Positions 1 to 9,186 of a stretch of DNA of 64,000 nt are shown here, one piece after another (positions within the stretch are counted from its first letter, which is position 1; the number at the start of each line of letters is the position of its first letter). The translations under genes were made by a program, and so were the position numbers. The notes under the pieces were generated by a model, which saw only the letters and a program-made list of their open reading frames with translations, searched no databases and was not told the origin of the DNA. The DNA is taken from contig CAZMZH010000009.1 of assembly GCA_964570665.1 (NCBI GenBank), positions 111,513-175,512 on the forward strand. Direction: 5' to 3'. The DNA is from JAJDAT01 sp964570665. Its GTDB lineage: Bacteria > Nitrospinota > Nitrospinia > Nitrospinales > JAJDAT01.

Positions 1-285
1 TTGAGTTTAATTAAAAAAACTCAAACTTCTAACGTAGAAGAAAACGCTTCTCCGAAGCCTCAAAGGTATAGTTCATTGAATATCCCAGAGCTGAAGTTAA
101 AAGGAATAATTTTCTTTAGCGATGGAAACCCTGCCAATTACATTTTTGTTTCCTCGCAAGGAGAAAGCAATGTGAAATTAAAAGTAGGCGAATCGATAAT
201 GGGCGCAACGCTCCAATCTATTCAACTAAATAGGGCGATTTTCACCAAAAATGGCAAAACAGGTTTCGTCGAAATGGGAAAATAG
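1..285 (+). CDS. GspB-like secretion protein, C-terminal part (probably cut by window edge)
   Basis: The 94 visible residues end in a small beta-rich domain (about residues 28-94) reading LNIPELKLKGIIFFSD, then a phrase like GESNVKLKVGESIMGATLQS and a final KTGFVEMGK. This pattern (IPEL-L-G, then V-G, then I-L-R-A-F) resembles the periplasmic C-terminal domain of type II secretion protein GspB and the related PilP/GspC HR domain. The frame opens with TTG at base 1, so the reading frame probably continues upstream and the N-terminal membrane segment expected for GspB is outside the window. No secretion genes follow; the next gene is a chemoreceptor 400 bp away. Family assignment is by pattern only. 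Confidence 0.5.
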   Translation: MSLIKKTQTSNVEENASPKPQRYSSLNIPELKLKGIIFFSDGNPANYIFVSSQGESNVKLKVGESIMGATLQSIQLNRAIFTKNGKTGFVEMGK

Positions 286-686
286 ATAACCTAAAAAAAG
301 CCCTCCAATCCAATTAGGTATGTCGTTTGTCGTTGTGCCTGGAAAACCAAATTGATAAAATTCACAAACCCACCTTGAAGACTAAATAGCGCCTTATTTC
401 TATTGCGCTTTAAGGGTGAACTGGCAATAAATAAGAAAAGGAGAGTTCTTTTTATTATTTATTGGTTTTGTTTTGGTTAATGAGTTTGTTAAATAAATTC
501 AAAACATGTAAATTGTAAAATTACTTTTAAATAGCGAATCGTTAAATTTTTTCGAATTTCTAAAGGTTACCAATTTTCAATAGTTTCTCAAAAGTTAGAC
601 ATTATTGTGAACAGCATGTGTGTAGGTGATAATGGATAATTAGACGGCACATGTCGTGTTTTGGCGAATTTTAATCTTATATTGGT
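286..686. other. Intergenic region, 401 bp, with one promoter candidate
   Basis: No gene-like reading frame with a ribosome binding site, tRNA or terminator was recognised here. It is very AT-rich. The right half holds the promoter candidate listed separately at 605-633. Confidence 0.5.
605..633 (+). promoter_or_regulatory. Candidate sigma-70 promoter for the chemoreceptor gene
   Basis: TTGTGA (605-610) and GATAAT (628-633) are separated by 17 bp, the ideal sigma-70 spacing. The site lies about 65 bp upstream of the ATG of the chemoreceptor gene. It is a sequence match only; AT-rich DNA yields many such matches by chance. Confidence 0.35.
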
Positions 687-3110
687 TTGTGGTTTTTTAT
701 GAAACCCCCAAAAATAAATCCAAGAAAATTTACGAAAGAAGATATCGGAAAAAATGTTAATTCTGGCTCCTCGTTAATTAGTTTTACTATAAGAATAAAA
801 TTGATTATTGCTATATTGATAACTAGTTTGGTTCCCTTATGTGCATTGTTTTATTTTCTTGACGAAAAAATTGAAGATAAGTTGATGGAAATTAATAAGA
901 GTAGGTTGATTTCTCTTCGAGAGGAGAAAAAGCTTCAGATTGAAGGATATTTCCATCAAATAAATAATCAAATAGCAACTTTTTCACAAAATCATATGAT
1001 TGCTTTCGCGATGAAAGAGTTTAGCGAAGCATTTTTAAAAGTTGAGTCAGAAGCGGATGAATACTTAGATTCTAAAAAAGAGAAAAAACTTCTACAGCGT
1101 TATGAGTACCAGTTAAAAAATACTTTGGGATCTGATGAAGATTCCATTAACCGCTGGTTACCAAAAAAAAATAGTTCTAAAATCTTACAATCCCTTTATA
1201 TTTCAAATAATCCAAACCCAATAGGGAAAAAACATAAGTTAGATTTTGCTTCTGACTCTAGTTCCTATACGACAATTCACAAGAAATACCATCCTACGAT
1301 TCGCGATTTTTTAGAAAGGTTTGGTTATTACGATATTTTTCTTGCAGAACCTAAAACGGGACATATTGTTTATTCAGTGTTTAAAGAAGTTGATTTTTCC
1401 ACTAGTTTACTAAATGGCCCCTATGCCGAAACAGCTATAGGACGTGTATTTCAAGCCGCTTTAAATTCTTCTAAGCCGGACGCTGTTTTTTTTGAAGATT
1501 TTGAACCTTACGAACCTTCTTATAATGCTCCTGCCGCATTCATTTCTTCGCCGATATTTGAAAATGGAGTTCAGATAGGAGTTTTAATTTTTCAAGCCCC
1601 TATTGATCGGATCAATTCGGTGATGACTAGCGGGAAAGCTTGGCAAAGAGTAGGGCTGGGCAATTCGGGTGAAGTATATTTGGTAGGTCCCGATTATAAA
1701 ATGCGAAACGACTCTAGGTTTTTAATACAGGATCCTTCTCAATATTTTGAAGCTTTAAAAAGTTTAAACGTAGATCGCGATATTTTGGAAAAATCTAGAA
1801 AATTAAATACCTCTATTGGTTTGAACCTCATAAATACTAAGGGAACCTCCGCCGCTTTAAAAGGAGAGACGGGGTTTGATATTTTTGGGGATTATAGAAA
1901 TATTCCAGTTTTAAGCGCTTATGGACCCGTTGCTATTATGGAATTGAATTGGGCAATATTAGCAGAGATTGATTTAGAGGAAGCTTTAGAAGCTAGAAAC
2001 AAAATCCGGTGGTGGGCTTTAAACTTTTTAGCTGTATTGATTGTAGCTCTTGCGGTTGTAACAGGAGTTTTGAGTAAAATCTTCTCAAGGCCTATTGTGG
2101 ATTTAGCCGAAGCGGCAAAAGAGGTTTCTAAAGGCAATACCAAAGTGAGTGTTCGGTCGAAATCTAGAGATGAAATCGGTAATTTAGCAAGATGTTTTAA
2201 TGAGATGGTGGGAAATATTAAAAAAGCGATAGAGCATCAGGTCGACGCTATTGCTAGTACCGCAGCAACATTAAAAAACTCCACTGGCGATATTTCTTCT
2301 GCCGTAAATCAGCAAGCTTTGGTCTCTGCGCAGCAATCTTCGTCGGTATCTGAGATTACGGTAACTTTAGAAGAGCTGGCTAGAAACTCTGGCCAAATCG
2401 CAAGGAATTCACACGCTGTAGTAGACGCATCCGAAAAGTCGTTATTAGAATCTGAAAAAGGTATGGAGGCATTGCGCGCTTTAAAAGATCAAATGGAAGT
2501 AATTACTTCCGACAATACGAATAGTATAAATGTGGTTCTAGATTTAGGAATAAAATCTAAAGAAATTGGCAAAGTTATGGGAATAATAGATAACGTTGCC
2601 AACCAAACAAAACTTATCGCATTTAACGCTTCGATTGAAGCTTCAGGAGCTGGTTATGCGGGAACGCGTTTTGGCGTAGTTGCTGTAGAAATTAGAAAAC
2701 TAGCGGAAAATGTAACCAAATCTACGGATGAGATACGGAGCACAATCCAGGAAATCCAAGAGACAGTTCAAAGGTTGGTAATTGCATCTGAAAATGGCGG
2801 TAAACGTGTTGAAGAAGTTGCTCATCTCGCGGAAAGTACCTTCACTCAGTTAGAAACGCTTGTTTGGGGGGCCCGGTTAGCAAACGATGCAGCGGAGAAA
2901 ATTTCAGAGTCCATCCAAAAGCAAGAAGAATCTACCGCTCAAGTTGTTTCCGCAATTAAAGAAATAGAAACAGGGATTTTAAAGAACTCGGATACCGCAA
3001 CAAAGACTAATGAAATTGTGGCTGGCCTTTCTAATTTAGCGAAAGAGTTGACTCGATTAGTGGAAGAACTTAGGAAGGCTGAAAACAAACCTAATGAGCC
3101 TTTTTCATAG
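687..3110 (+). CDS. Methyl-accepting chemotaxis protein
   Basis: Membrane chemoreceptor of 807 residues. A first transmembrane helix lies at about residues 36-58 (KLIIAILITSLVPLCALFYF), followed by a periplasmic sensor region of roughly 380 residues and a second helix near 441-464. A HAMP linker follows (SRPIVDLAEAAKEVSKG to about 515). The cytoplasmic signalling domain ends the protein and contains the conserved hairpin tip near 633-675 (IDNVANQTKLIAFNASIEAS, then AGTRFGVVAVEIRKLAEN), where CheA and CheW bind. Tip residues are slightly divergent (FNASIEAS for the usual LNAAIEAA). The frame opens at a TTG (687); an in-frame ATG at 699 is an equally good or better start, and neither has a clear Shine-Dalgarno sequence. 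No che genes are adjacent. The ligand is unknown. Family membership is certain. Confidence 0.93.
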   Translation: MWFFMKPPKINPRKFTKEDIGKNVNSGSSLISFTIRIKLIIAILITSLVPLCALFYFLDEKIEDKLMEINKSRLISLREEKKLQIEGYFHQINNQIATFSQNHMIAFAMKEFSEAFLKVESEADEYLDSKKEKKLLQRYEYQLKNTLGSDEDSINRWLPKKNSSKILQSLYISNNPNPIGKKHKLDFASDSSSYTTIHKKYHPTIRDFLERFGYYDIFLAEPKTGHIVYSVFKEVDFSTSLLNGPYAETAIGRVFQAALNSSKPDAVFFEDFEPYEPSYNAPAAFISSPIFENGVQIGVLIFQAPIDRINSVMTSGKAWQRVGLGNSGEVYLVGPDYKMRNDSRFLIQDPSQYFEALKSLNVDRDILEKSRKLNTSIGLNLINTKGTSAALKGETGFDIFGDYRNIPVLSAYGPVAIMELNWAILAEIDLEEALEARNKIRWWALNFLAVLIVALAVVTGVLSKIFSRPIVDLAEAAKEVSKGNTKVSVRSKSRDEIGNLARCFNEMVGNIKKAIEHQVDAIASTAATLKNSTGDISSAVNQQALVSAQQSSSVSEITVTLEELARNSGQIARNSHAVVDASEKSLLESEKGMEALRALKDQMEVITSDNTNSINVVLDLGIKSKEIGKVMGIIDNVANQTKLIAFNASIEASGAGYAGTRFGVVAVEIRKLAENVTKSTDEIRSTIQEIQETVQRLVIASENGGKRVEEVAHLAESTFTQLETLVWGARLANDAAEKISESIQKQEESTAQVVSAIKEIETGILKNSDTATKTNEIVAGLSNLAKELTRLVEELRKAENKPNEPFS

Positions 3111-3170
3111 GTACGTCTCTTGATTTTACCTTTATAAAACGATTTAAAAAACCAACTTAATTATAAAAAA

Positions 3171-4058
3171 TTGAAAGTGGCTTGGAATTTAGAAAAAGCG
3201 TCCGTTTGGGCCAGGGATAAACTTCGAAAAGCTGATATAAAAACCTTTGATTTAGATGTTGATGTTTTATTAGCTCATGCAATTAACCAACCGCGGCGTT
3301 TTGTTCTTACTTATCCAGATTATCAAATTCCTCTAAAAATCATGAGGGTTTTTCAAAAGTCGATTTTAAGAAGAGCCAAGCGCGAACCTATTCACTATAT
3401 TCTTAATAACCGTGAATTTTGGTCTTTTGATTTTTTTGTGAACCAGTTCGTTTTGATTCCTCGCCCCGAAACGGAACATTTGATCGAACATTTTTTAGAG
3501 CTTGCGCGCGATCAGAGAAATGAGCAAAATTCTCTAAAAATACTAGACATTGGCGTTGGTTCTGGGAATATCTCGATAACGATTTTAAAGGAACTCCCAT
3601 TAGCTAAAGCGACAGCTATTGATATTTCTTTGGGCGCGTTAGAAGTTGCTAAACGAAATGCAAAGCATCATGAAGTTTTAGATCGAATACAGTTTTGTCT
3701 TGGAGATTTATTTCCTGAAGGAGATACATTTCCAAATCAATTTGATTTTATTTTATCAAACCCTCCTTATATTGCTTCTAGCCAATTTGATTTTTTGGAA
3801 CCGGAAATTACATGTTTTGAGCCAAAAATTGCCTTAGTATCAGGAGAAACTGGTTTGGAAGTGTACAAAAGGTTGATTTTGGGAGCGCTTTTAAGACTGA
3901 AGTTTGGCGGCTATTTGATATTAGAGATAGGAGATAAGCAGTTGGAACAAATAACATATTTAATCGATCAATCTGGGGCGTTCGATAAAGTATTTACGGT
4001 TTTTGATTATGCAGGAAAGCCCCGAACAATCTCAGCAAGAAGAAAAATAAATGGATAA
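3171..4058 (+). CDS. prmC: Peptide chain release factor N5-glutamine methyltransferase PrmC
   Basis: SAM-dependent methyltransferase that methylates the GGQ glutamine of release factors RF1 and RF2. The N-terminal helical substrate-binding part (residues about 1-95) precedes a Rossmann methyltransferase fold with motif I LDIGVGSGNISI and the hallmark NPPY motif (ILSNPPYIASSQF), which contacts the methylated glutamine amide. PIHYILNNREFWSFDF and RPETE are also typical of the family. Length (295) is normal. The start is a TTG with no ATG close by. The gene overlaps murA by 8 bp, so the two are probably co-transcribed. In many bacteria prfA precedes prmC; here a chemoreceptor does instead. Confidence 0.93.
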   Translation: MKVAWNLEKASVWARDKLRKADIKTFDLDVDVLLAHAINQPRRFVLTYPDYQIPLKIMRVFQKSILRRAKREPIHYILNNREFWSFDFFVNQFVLIPRPETEHLIEHFLELARDQRNEQNSLKILDIGVGSGNISITILKELPLAKATAIDISLGALEVAKRNAKHHEVLDRIQFCLGDLFPEGDTFPNQFDFILSNPPYIASSQFDFLEPEITCFEPKIALVSGETGLEVYKRLILGALLRLKFGGYLILEIGDKQLEQITYLIDQSGAFDKVFTVFDYAGKPRTISARRKING

Positions 4059-5304
4059 AATTATTGTAGAAGGCGGAGTTCCTTTACACGGAACTGTGAC
4101 GATTAGTGGATCAAAGAATGCTGTCTTACCCATTCTTGCCGCTACGATTTTGACTTCTGGTAAAAATGAACTCCAAAACGTCCCAAGAGTTAGAGACGTT
4201 ACTACCATGGTCCAATTACTTCAAGATTTAGGAGCAAAATTAGATTTCTTTGAAAAAGATAAGGTTGTCTTAGATTCGTCGTCCATTTATAAAACAGAAG
4301 CTCCTTATGATTTGGTTTCAACTATGAGAGCTTCTTGTCTGGTATTAGGACCGCTTTTAGCCAGATTTGGGAAAGCGCGAGTGAGTTTGCCAGGCGGTTG
4401 CGCAATTGGAGCTCGTCCTATCAATCTTCACTTAAAAGGATTTCAGGAATTAGGGGCGGAAATCGATTTAAATAACGGATACATAGAAGGAACGGTAAAG
4501 AAGCTAAAGGGCGCTCGAATATTTTTCGATACAGTTACGGTAACCGGTACCGCTAATCTGATGATGGCAGCCTCCCTGGCTGAGGGGGAAACGGTCTTAG
4601 AAAACTCAGCAAAAGAGCCGGAAGTAGTTTTTTTAGCAGACATTCTAAATCGCGCTGGAGCAAAAATAGAAGGAGCGGGAAGCGATACAATAATAATTCA
4701 AGGCGTTTCTTCATTAAAACCGATTTCGTGTAGAATTTTACCCGATCGCATTGAAACTGGAACTTATATGATTGCCGCCGCAGTGACGGAAGGCGAAGTT
4801 GAAGTTGTAAATTGTGTTCCTGAACACGTGGAACCCCTTGTTCAAAAAATGAAAGAAGCGGGAGTTGAAATTGTTTGTGGAACGTCCTCAATAAAAACGA
4901 AAGGTTCAAATCCGCTTATATCGGTTGATATAAAAACTCATCCTTATCCCGGTTTTCCTACGGATTTTCAAGCTCAATTTATGGCGATGATGACCTTGGC
5001 TTCCGGCCAAAGCGCCATAATGGAAACTGTATTTGAAAATAGATTTATGCATGCCGCAGAATTGGGTAGAATGGGAGCGAATATTACAATAGAAGGTCAT
5101 ACGGCAATAGTCAAAGGAGTACAAGACCTTTGTGGAGCGCCTGTAATGGCTACCGATTTACGCGCAAGCGCCTCGTTAATCTTAGCCGGATTAGCGGCAA
5201 AAGGTGAAACTGTCATTTCAAGGGTTTATCATATTGACCGCGGTTATGTCGAAATGGAAAAAAAATTGTCTGAGCTAGGGGCTAATATCCGTAGAGTCAA
5301 ATAG
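4051..5304 (+). CDS. murA: UDP-N-acetylglucosamine 1-carboxyvinyltransferase MurA
   Basis: First committed step of peptidoglycan synthesis: transfers enolpyruvate from PEP to UDP-GlcNAc in the cytoplasm. The substrate-binding SGSKNAVLPILAA segment is near the N-terminus. The catalytic loop LPGGCAIGARP holds Cys117, equivalent to Cys115 in E. coli and the target of fosfomycin, so the protein should be fosfomycin-sensitive at this residue (inference). The C-terminal LRASASLILAGLAAKGET and HIDRGY segments are also typical. Length (417) matches the family. The ATG lies inside the end of prmC, consistent with translational coupling. Confidence 0.97.
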   Translation: MDKIIVEGGVPLHGTVTISGSKNAVLPILAATILTSGKNELQNVPRVRDVTTMVQLLQDLGAKLDFFEKDKVVLDSSSIYKTEAPYDLVSTMRASCLVLGPLLARFGKARVSLPGGCAIGARPINLHLKGFQELGAEIDLNNGYIEGTVKKLKGARIFFDTVTVTGTANLMMAASLAEGETVLENSAKEPEVVFLADILNRAGAKIEGAGSDTIIIQGVSSLKPISCRILPDRIETGTYMIAAAVTEGEVEVVNCVPEHVEPLVQKMKEAGVEIVCGTSSIKTKGSNPLISVDIKTHPYPGFPTDFQAQFMAMMTLASGQSAIMETVFENRFMHAAELGRMGANITIEGHTAIVKGVQDLCGAPVMATDLRASASLILAGLAAKGETVISRVYHIDRGYVEMEKKLSELGANIRRVK

Positions 5305-5354
5305 AATGTTAGGCATTAAACTTAAAGAGTTTGAGGTTTTAGGAAAGCTTTTAT

Positions 5355-6464
5355 ATGGAAAAAGACTTAAGTCAAATAAAATTCTCCAATATTTTATTGT
5401 GGATGCCTAATTGGATTGGGGATGTTGTTTTGGCTTTGCCTGCGGTTCAGGCCTTATATAGTCGTTTTCAAGAAGCGAAAATTTCAGTTGCAGTTCGCTC
5501 CCCTTCCCATCAACTACTAGAAGGTCATCCCGCTATCGATAAGGTTTTTGAGATTCCATCGGGCGAGGATGTCGGTTTTTGGGAACAAACTCAATTTGCC
5601 CGGAGCTTATCTAAAAATAACTTTGATTTAGGAGTGGTTTTCCCTAATTCTTTTAAAAGCGCTTTGTTTTTGCGATTAACTGGCGTGAAGTATCGGTTAG
5701 GTTATAACACAGACTTGCGTAGCGGTTTGCTAACCAATTCAGTCGAAAAAGACGAGCAAGCAAAAAAATTATACCGTGTTGATTATTATTTGGATATTTT
5801 AAGACCGCTAGAAATAAAAAAAATGGAATCGCGGTTTATGTCGGCGATTAAAATTGAATCAAGATTGCGAGCTAAAGAAATATTAGCCGACTTGAATGTG
5901 CGTCATGGGGAATTATTGGTAGCTTTGCATCCAGGAGGATCTAAATTCCCAAGAAGATGGCATGCTGAACGCTTTGGTATATTGTGTCAGAAACTTATAA
6001 AAGAATATGACGCTAAGGTTATTCTCATAGCCGATAAGTCGGAGCGTGATATTTTGGACCCCATTGCCGGTTGTTGTCCGCAGGACAGATTATTTTGTCT
6101 TACGACGCTCGCTTTACCGGAGATTTCCGCCGTTATTTCAAAATGCAATATTTTTATTGGAAACGATAGCGGAATGATGCACATTGCGGCTATGGTCGAT
6201 ACTCCCGTAATTGGAATTTTTGGACCAGGAAGCCCTGAGACCACGGGGCCATTTATGGAAACGGGAAACTATGAAATTGTAACAAAATCTTTTCCTTGTT
6301 CGCCTTGCAGACAAAACTTTTTTAAGGAATGTAGACCTTCCGCTCATAATAAACCTTATTGTATTGAAGATATTAGCGTGAAAGATGTGATGGATGCGAT
6401 AGATCGATTGACTAAGTCTCGTGGAAAATCTTTGTTTGGAGCAGAAATTATTAGGGAGTCTTAA
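5355..6464 (+). CDS. waaF: ADP-heptose:LPS heptosyltransferase II (glycosyltransferase family 9)
   Basis: Adds heptose to the inner core of lipopolysaccharide at the cytoplasmic face of the inner membrane. The N-terminal LLWMPNWIGDVVLALPAVQA is the WaaF signature; the C-terminal donor-binding half has IFIGNDSGMMHIAAM and GPGSPETTGP. A cysteine-rich stretch (FPCSPCRQNFFKECRP) near the C-terminus is also usual in WaaF. Length 369 is normal. A Shine-Dalgarno AGGAAAG precedes the ATG. The GHMP kinase at 8154-9167 might supply heptose-1,7-bisphosphate for the same pathway, but it is on the other strand. Confidence 0.9.
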   Translation: MEKDLSQIKFSNILLWMPNWIGDVVLALPAVQALYSRFQEAKISVAVRSPSHQLLEGHPAIDKVFEIPSGEDVGFWEQTQFARSLSKNNFDLGVVFPNSFKSALFLRLTGVKYRLGYNTDLRSGLLTNSVEKDEQAKKLYRVDYYLDILRPLEIKKMESRFMSAIKIESRLRAKEILADLNVRHGELLVALHPGGSKFPRRWHAERFGILCQKLIKEYDAKVILIADKSERDILDPIAGCCPQDRLFCLTTLALPEISAVISKCNIFIGNDSGMMHIAAMVDTPVIGIFGPGSPETTGPFMETGNYEIVTKSFPCSPCRQNFFKECRPSAHNKPYCIEDISVKDVMDAIDRLTKSRGKSLFGAEIIRES

Positions 6465-6477
6465 AAGGAATAATGAT

Positions 6478-6726
6478 ATGAATGATGAAAAACAAGATCC
6501 ATTAGAATCAAAAATTTCTCAAGAAGGGCAGGGGCAGGAAAAAGTTCCAGAAAAAGTAATTGATTTAAATGCCCTGTTCCCAAATGAAACTAACGATTTG
6601 AATGTTCTATTCCCAGATGTTGAAACTAGAGAATTACTTAAGAAAGTTTCAAAAAATAAAAAAGATATAGAATCAATTAAGCAAAGATTTGAGGAAGAGA
6701 CTAAGTCTACTGAACAGGAAAGCTAA
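6478..6726 (+). CDS. Small acidic protein with a duplicated LFP motif
   Basis: Protein of 82 residues, not recognised. I chose the ATG at 6478, preceded by AAAAGGA at 6463-6469, over a GTG at 6421 inside waaF. It is highly charged and probably unstructured at the start, then carries two near-copies of one motif, DLNALFPNET and DLNVLFPDVET, and ends in a predicted helix (ELLKKVSKNKKDIESIKQRF). It lies 13 bp after waaF and is likely co-transcribed. The duplicated motif looks like a short protein-binding element; no function can be assigned. Confidence 0.65.
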   Translation: MNDEKQDPLESKISQEGQGQEKVPEKVIDLNALFPNETNDLNVLFPDVETRELLKKVSKNKKDIESIKQRFEEETKSTEQES

Positions 6727-6753
6727 TGTCGAAAACAATGGCTATTTTTTTCT

Positions 6754-6781
6754 AATAAACTTTCCAGACTTTTAGTTTATT
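6754..6781. terminator. Inverted repeat between convergent genes
   Basis: AATAAACT (6754-6761) and AGTTTATT (6774-6781) are perfect 8-bp arms with a 12-nt loop, placed between the convergent ends of the waaF operon and the minus-strand gene ending at 6825. There is no clean T-run directly after the stem on either strand, so a terminator role is only plausible from its position. Confidence 0.35.
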
Positions 6782-6824
6782 CAAAGTTATTCTAGTAACA
6801 ATAATATTTATGATTTAAAACAAA

Positions 6825-7373
6825 CTATCCGCAATTGACCTGAAAGTTTTTTGTTTCTAATAAGTTCCCATCCAAAAGAATTTTTACTTGCCATTTTCCT
6901 ACAAATTTTGCCGCGCTAATATCTGGAACAAGCGGGTATCTTTCGTTAAAAAGATTGTTAAATTCTAAAGCTACCCAGTTTTCTACTTTAGGTTTATTTG
7001 CAATAAATTTTAAATTAATCTGATTTTGTTGTTTACCTTTTGGGTTGATCCAAAAAGCTGTTATTTCATGAGTGCCTGTTATATTCATCCAAGAAAAATA
7101 AAGGTATACTCGATTCATACAGTTAAAATTTTTCTTAGGTTTTTTGTCATCGAGATTGTCTGTTAAAAAAGCCGAATAGGCGGGAACTGAAGTTGATGTA
7201 GGCGCTTTTAAATATTCGGCAAAGCTTATTTGATTCGGGAAAGTTATTGCGTAAATTATTAATACGTTAAATAAAAAAAAACAAAGAAGTTCAAACTTTT
7301 TTATTATACGAAGCAGAGCGCTAGTTGGTCGAGAATGCTTTGCAGAAGCCTGAAGGGATGGTTCAAATCTCAT
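6825..7373 (-). CDS. Secreted or membrane-anchored protein, unknown function
   Basis: Protein of 182 residues. One hydrophobic segment (about 31-48, LCFFLFNVLIIYAITF) follows a long basic N-terminus, so it may be a signal anchor. The remainder is beta-rich, with YLYFSWMNITGTHEITAFWI and a closing FVGKWQVKILLDGNLLETKNF pattern that resembles Ig-like periplasmic domains with a G-W-V-L-DG-L consensus. Its ATG is 9 bp after the stop of the TPR gene upstream on the same strand (7383-8102), so the two form an operon. I do not recognise the family. Confidence 0.6.
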   Translation of the reverse strand: MRFEPSLQASAKHSRPTSALLRIIKKFELLCFFLFNVLIIYAITFPNQISFAEYLKAPTSTSVPAYSAFLTDNLDDKKPKKNFNCMNRVYLYFSWMNITGTHEITAFWINPKGKQQNQINLKFIANKPKVENWVALEFNNLFNERYPLVPDISAAKFVGKWQVKILLDGNLLETKNFQVNCG

Positions 7374-7382
7374 AGTGTGTTG

Positions 7383-8102
7383 TCAGAGTTTATTATCTGA
7401 AGGGCTTCTAGATCTCATTGCGTGAGGATGTAGTTCGGAGCTTTTTTCGAGTAAAATATCCAGAATATGCGACATGTGTTCAAAACCCATTTGATGACCT
7501 AAACTTCTAAAAGTTTTTTTGGCTGCCGTTATAAACTCTATAGCTTTAGGTTTATCTTTGAGTCCCCAGTAATACCTTCCCAAGGATTCTTCAATTTGCG
7601 CCAAAATTAAGGAGGCGGGTTCCTTATTAATTTCCACCAAAGCTTTCTTATACCAACTTGCTCCAGTTTCGCCTTGATTTAACTCTATATACATATCTCC
7701 AATTTTTTTAAGCGCTTGTGCCTTGCCTAGAGGGAATTGGGCTTTTCCGTGAGATGTTACTGCTGTTAAATACTCTGTTTCCGCGGCGGGAATATTATTT
7801 GTTATTAGGTAAACATCCCCTATAGATTCATGAATGATCCCTACTTGCCGAAAGTCGTTTCGAGCTTTAAATATGGAAATGGCTTTGTGATAGTTTTCGT
7901 TTGCTTTCAGGTATTCATGGAAAAAATAATTTTCGGATGCTTTTTGAATTAGACGAAAGCCTTCGTCTTTAATTTCTTCTGGTAAATTTAAACTTGGTTC
8001 TTCTGGCTTAATTTGGGAATAATTGATTGAAAAAGAAGCTACAACTAAAACTAAAGCTCCAATGACCAAGAGGATATTTTTTTTTGATAGTAATATTCCC
8101 AT
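7383..8102 (-). CDS. Membrane-anchored TPR protein
   Basis: Protein of 239 residues with an N-terminal membrane anchor (residues about 8-28, NILLVIGALVLVVASFSI) and a periplasmic array of tetratricopeptide-type helical pairs. Examples are EYLKANENYHKAISIFKAR, VGIIHESIGDVYLITNNIPA and ALKKIGDMYIELNQGETGAS. TPRs mediate protein-protein contact; the partner is unknown. It is the first gene of a two-gene unit with the secreted protein at 6825-7373, which could be its partner. Confidence 0.75.
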   Translation of the reverse strand: MGILLSKKNILLVIGALVLVVASFSINYSQIKPEEPSLNLPEEIKDEGFRLIQKASENYFFHEYLKANENYHKAISIFKARNDFRQVGIIHESIGDVYLITNNIPAAETEYLTAVTSHGKAQFPLGKAQALKKIGDMYIELNQGETGASWYKKALVEINKEPASLILAQIEESLGRYYWGLKDKPKAIEFITAAKKTFRSLGHQMGFEHMSHILDILLEKSSELHPHAMRSRSPSDNKL

Positions 8103-8153
8103 AAAGCTTTTTTTAAGTTTAAATACCGAAATTTCTTTTCAACTCTTTTTATT

Positions 8154-9167
8154 TTAATTTGAATTAAATTCTTTTATTTCTAACCCGTTCTTTACAAATT
8201 TAAAATCAAGAATACGGGCGCCTTCTTTCTCTATGGCTTTCCGAATAAAGTTTTTATTTTCTTTATTAGCCATAAAAGCTAAACATCCTCCTCCACCCGC
8301 TCCGCAAACCTTTGCGGCTAAAGCGCCTGCCTTTTGGGCTGCAGTTGCAATCCGATTGATTTCTGGAGAGACAATGCCGGGAGCTAATTTTTTTCGGGAG
8401 ATCCACTCTTCTTCCAATAGTGACGGCAATTTTTGAAGGTTACCTTCGATTAATGTCTGGGATATTTCTTTTGAATTATCGCCGATTTTTTCTAAATTTT
8501 TAACGACTTTTTTGTTGCCCTCTATTGTTTTACGAAATACTTCCCAATTATTAATTCCAGATTTTCTGGGTTTGCCCGTGTAGCAAAGGGTGAATTGATG
8601 GGTTAAATCCACTAAATTGACCTTTATTTTTTCGACTTCAATTTGAAGCATATTTGAGCGAAGAGAGAGCAAGCCACCATATAACGCCGGGTAATAATCT
8701 TGCCAACCTGTTGGAACGGAAATCACTTGAGTTTCGATATTTTGAGCGACAGTCATTATTTGAGAGCGATTTAATTTTTTATCCGTAAATCTGTTTAAAG
8801 CCCCATTTAAAGCAATTCCTAAAGAAGAAGATCCACCTATGCCCGATCCCGGAGGAGCTTCGCAGTCAGTTTCAATAATAAAACCAGTTTTTGGTTTATA
8901 AAATTGAATTGTCCTTAAAATCAGCTTTAATGGGTGTTTGAGGGGAATTTTATTTATTGATGAGAAACTTTCATTAAGATTTAGGTCTTTAGATTTTACT
9001 CGGATCGTTTTGCCGCTTAGAGGAGTGATTTTAACAGTGGCGAATAAATTAATAGCTGCGTTTACGGTTGGAGGATTGTCAAATAAATGGTAGAGGGGCC
9101 AAATATCCAAGGTTCCGCCAGCCAAATCTATTCTAGTTGGCGCGCGGCTAAAAATAGTTTTTTTCAC
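8154..9167 (-). CDS. GHMP-family sugar kinase, heptose kinase-like
   Basis: Cytoplasmic small-molecule kinase of 337 residues. The N-terminal SRAPTRIDLAGGTLD motif, the ATP-binding loop EAPPGSGIGGSSSLG (about residues 104-117) and the C-terminal motif KVCGAGGGGCLAFMA are all intact GHMP signatures. The RIDLAGG-TD opening is typical of the D-glycero-D-manno-heptose 7-phosphate kinase (HddA) branch and of galactokinase-like relatives. Substrate is not certain; a heptose role would fit with waaF nearby. The start is GTG. It ends 52 bp before the TPR gene downstream and may share its transcript. Confidence 0.85.
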   Translation of the reverse strand: MKKTIFSRAPTRIDLAGGTLDIWPLYHLFDNPPTVNAAINLFATVKITPLSGKTIRVKSKDLNLNESFSSINKIPLKHPLKLILRTIQFYKPKTGFIIETDCEAPPGSGIGGSSSLGIALNGALNRFTDKKLNRSQIMTVAQNIETQVISVPTGWQDYYPALYGGLLSLRSNMLQIEVEKIKVNLVDLTHQFTLCYTGKPRKSGINNWEVFRKTIEGNKKVVKNLEKIGDNSKEISQTLIEGNLQKLPSLLEEEWISRKKLAPGIVSPEINRIATAAQKAGALAAKVCGAGGGGCLAFMANKENKNFIRKAIEKEGARILDFKFVKNGLEIKEFNSN

Positions 9168-9186
9168 AAATTAATCCAGTCGACCT

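Noticed and set aside
4443..5124. Open frames on the minus strand opposite murA
   Set aside because: They lie inside a strongly conserved gene, have no ribosome binding sites and no recognisable protein pattern.
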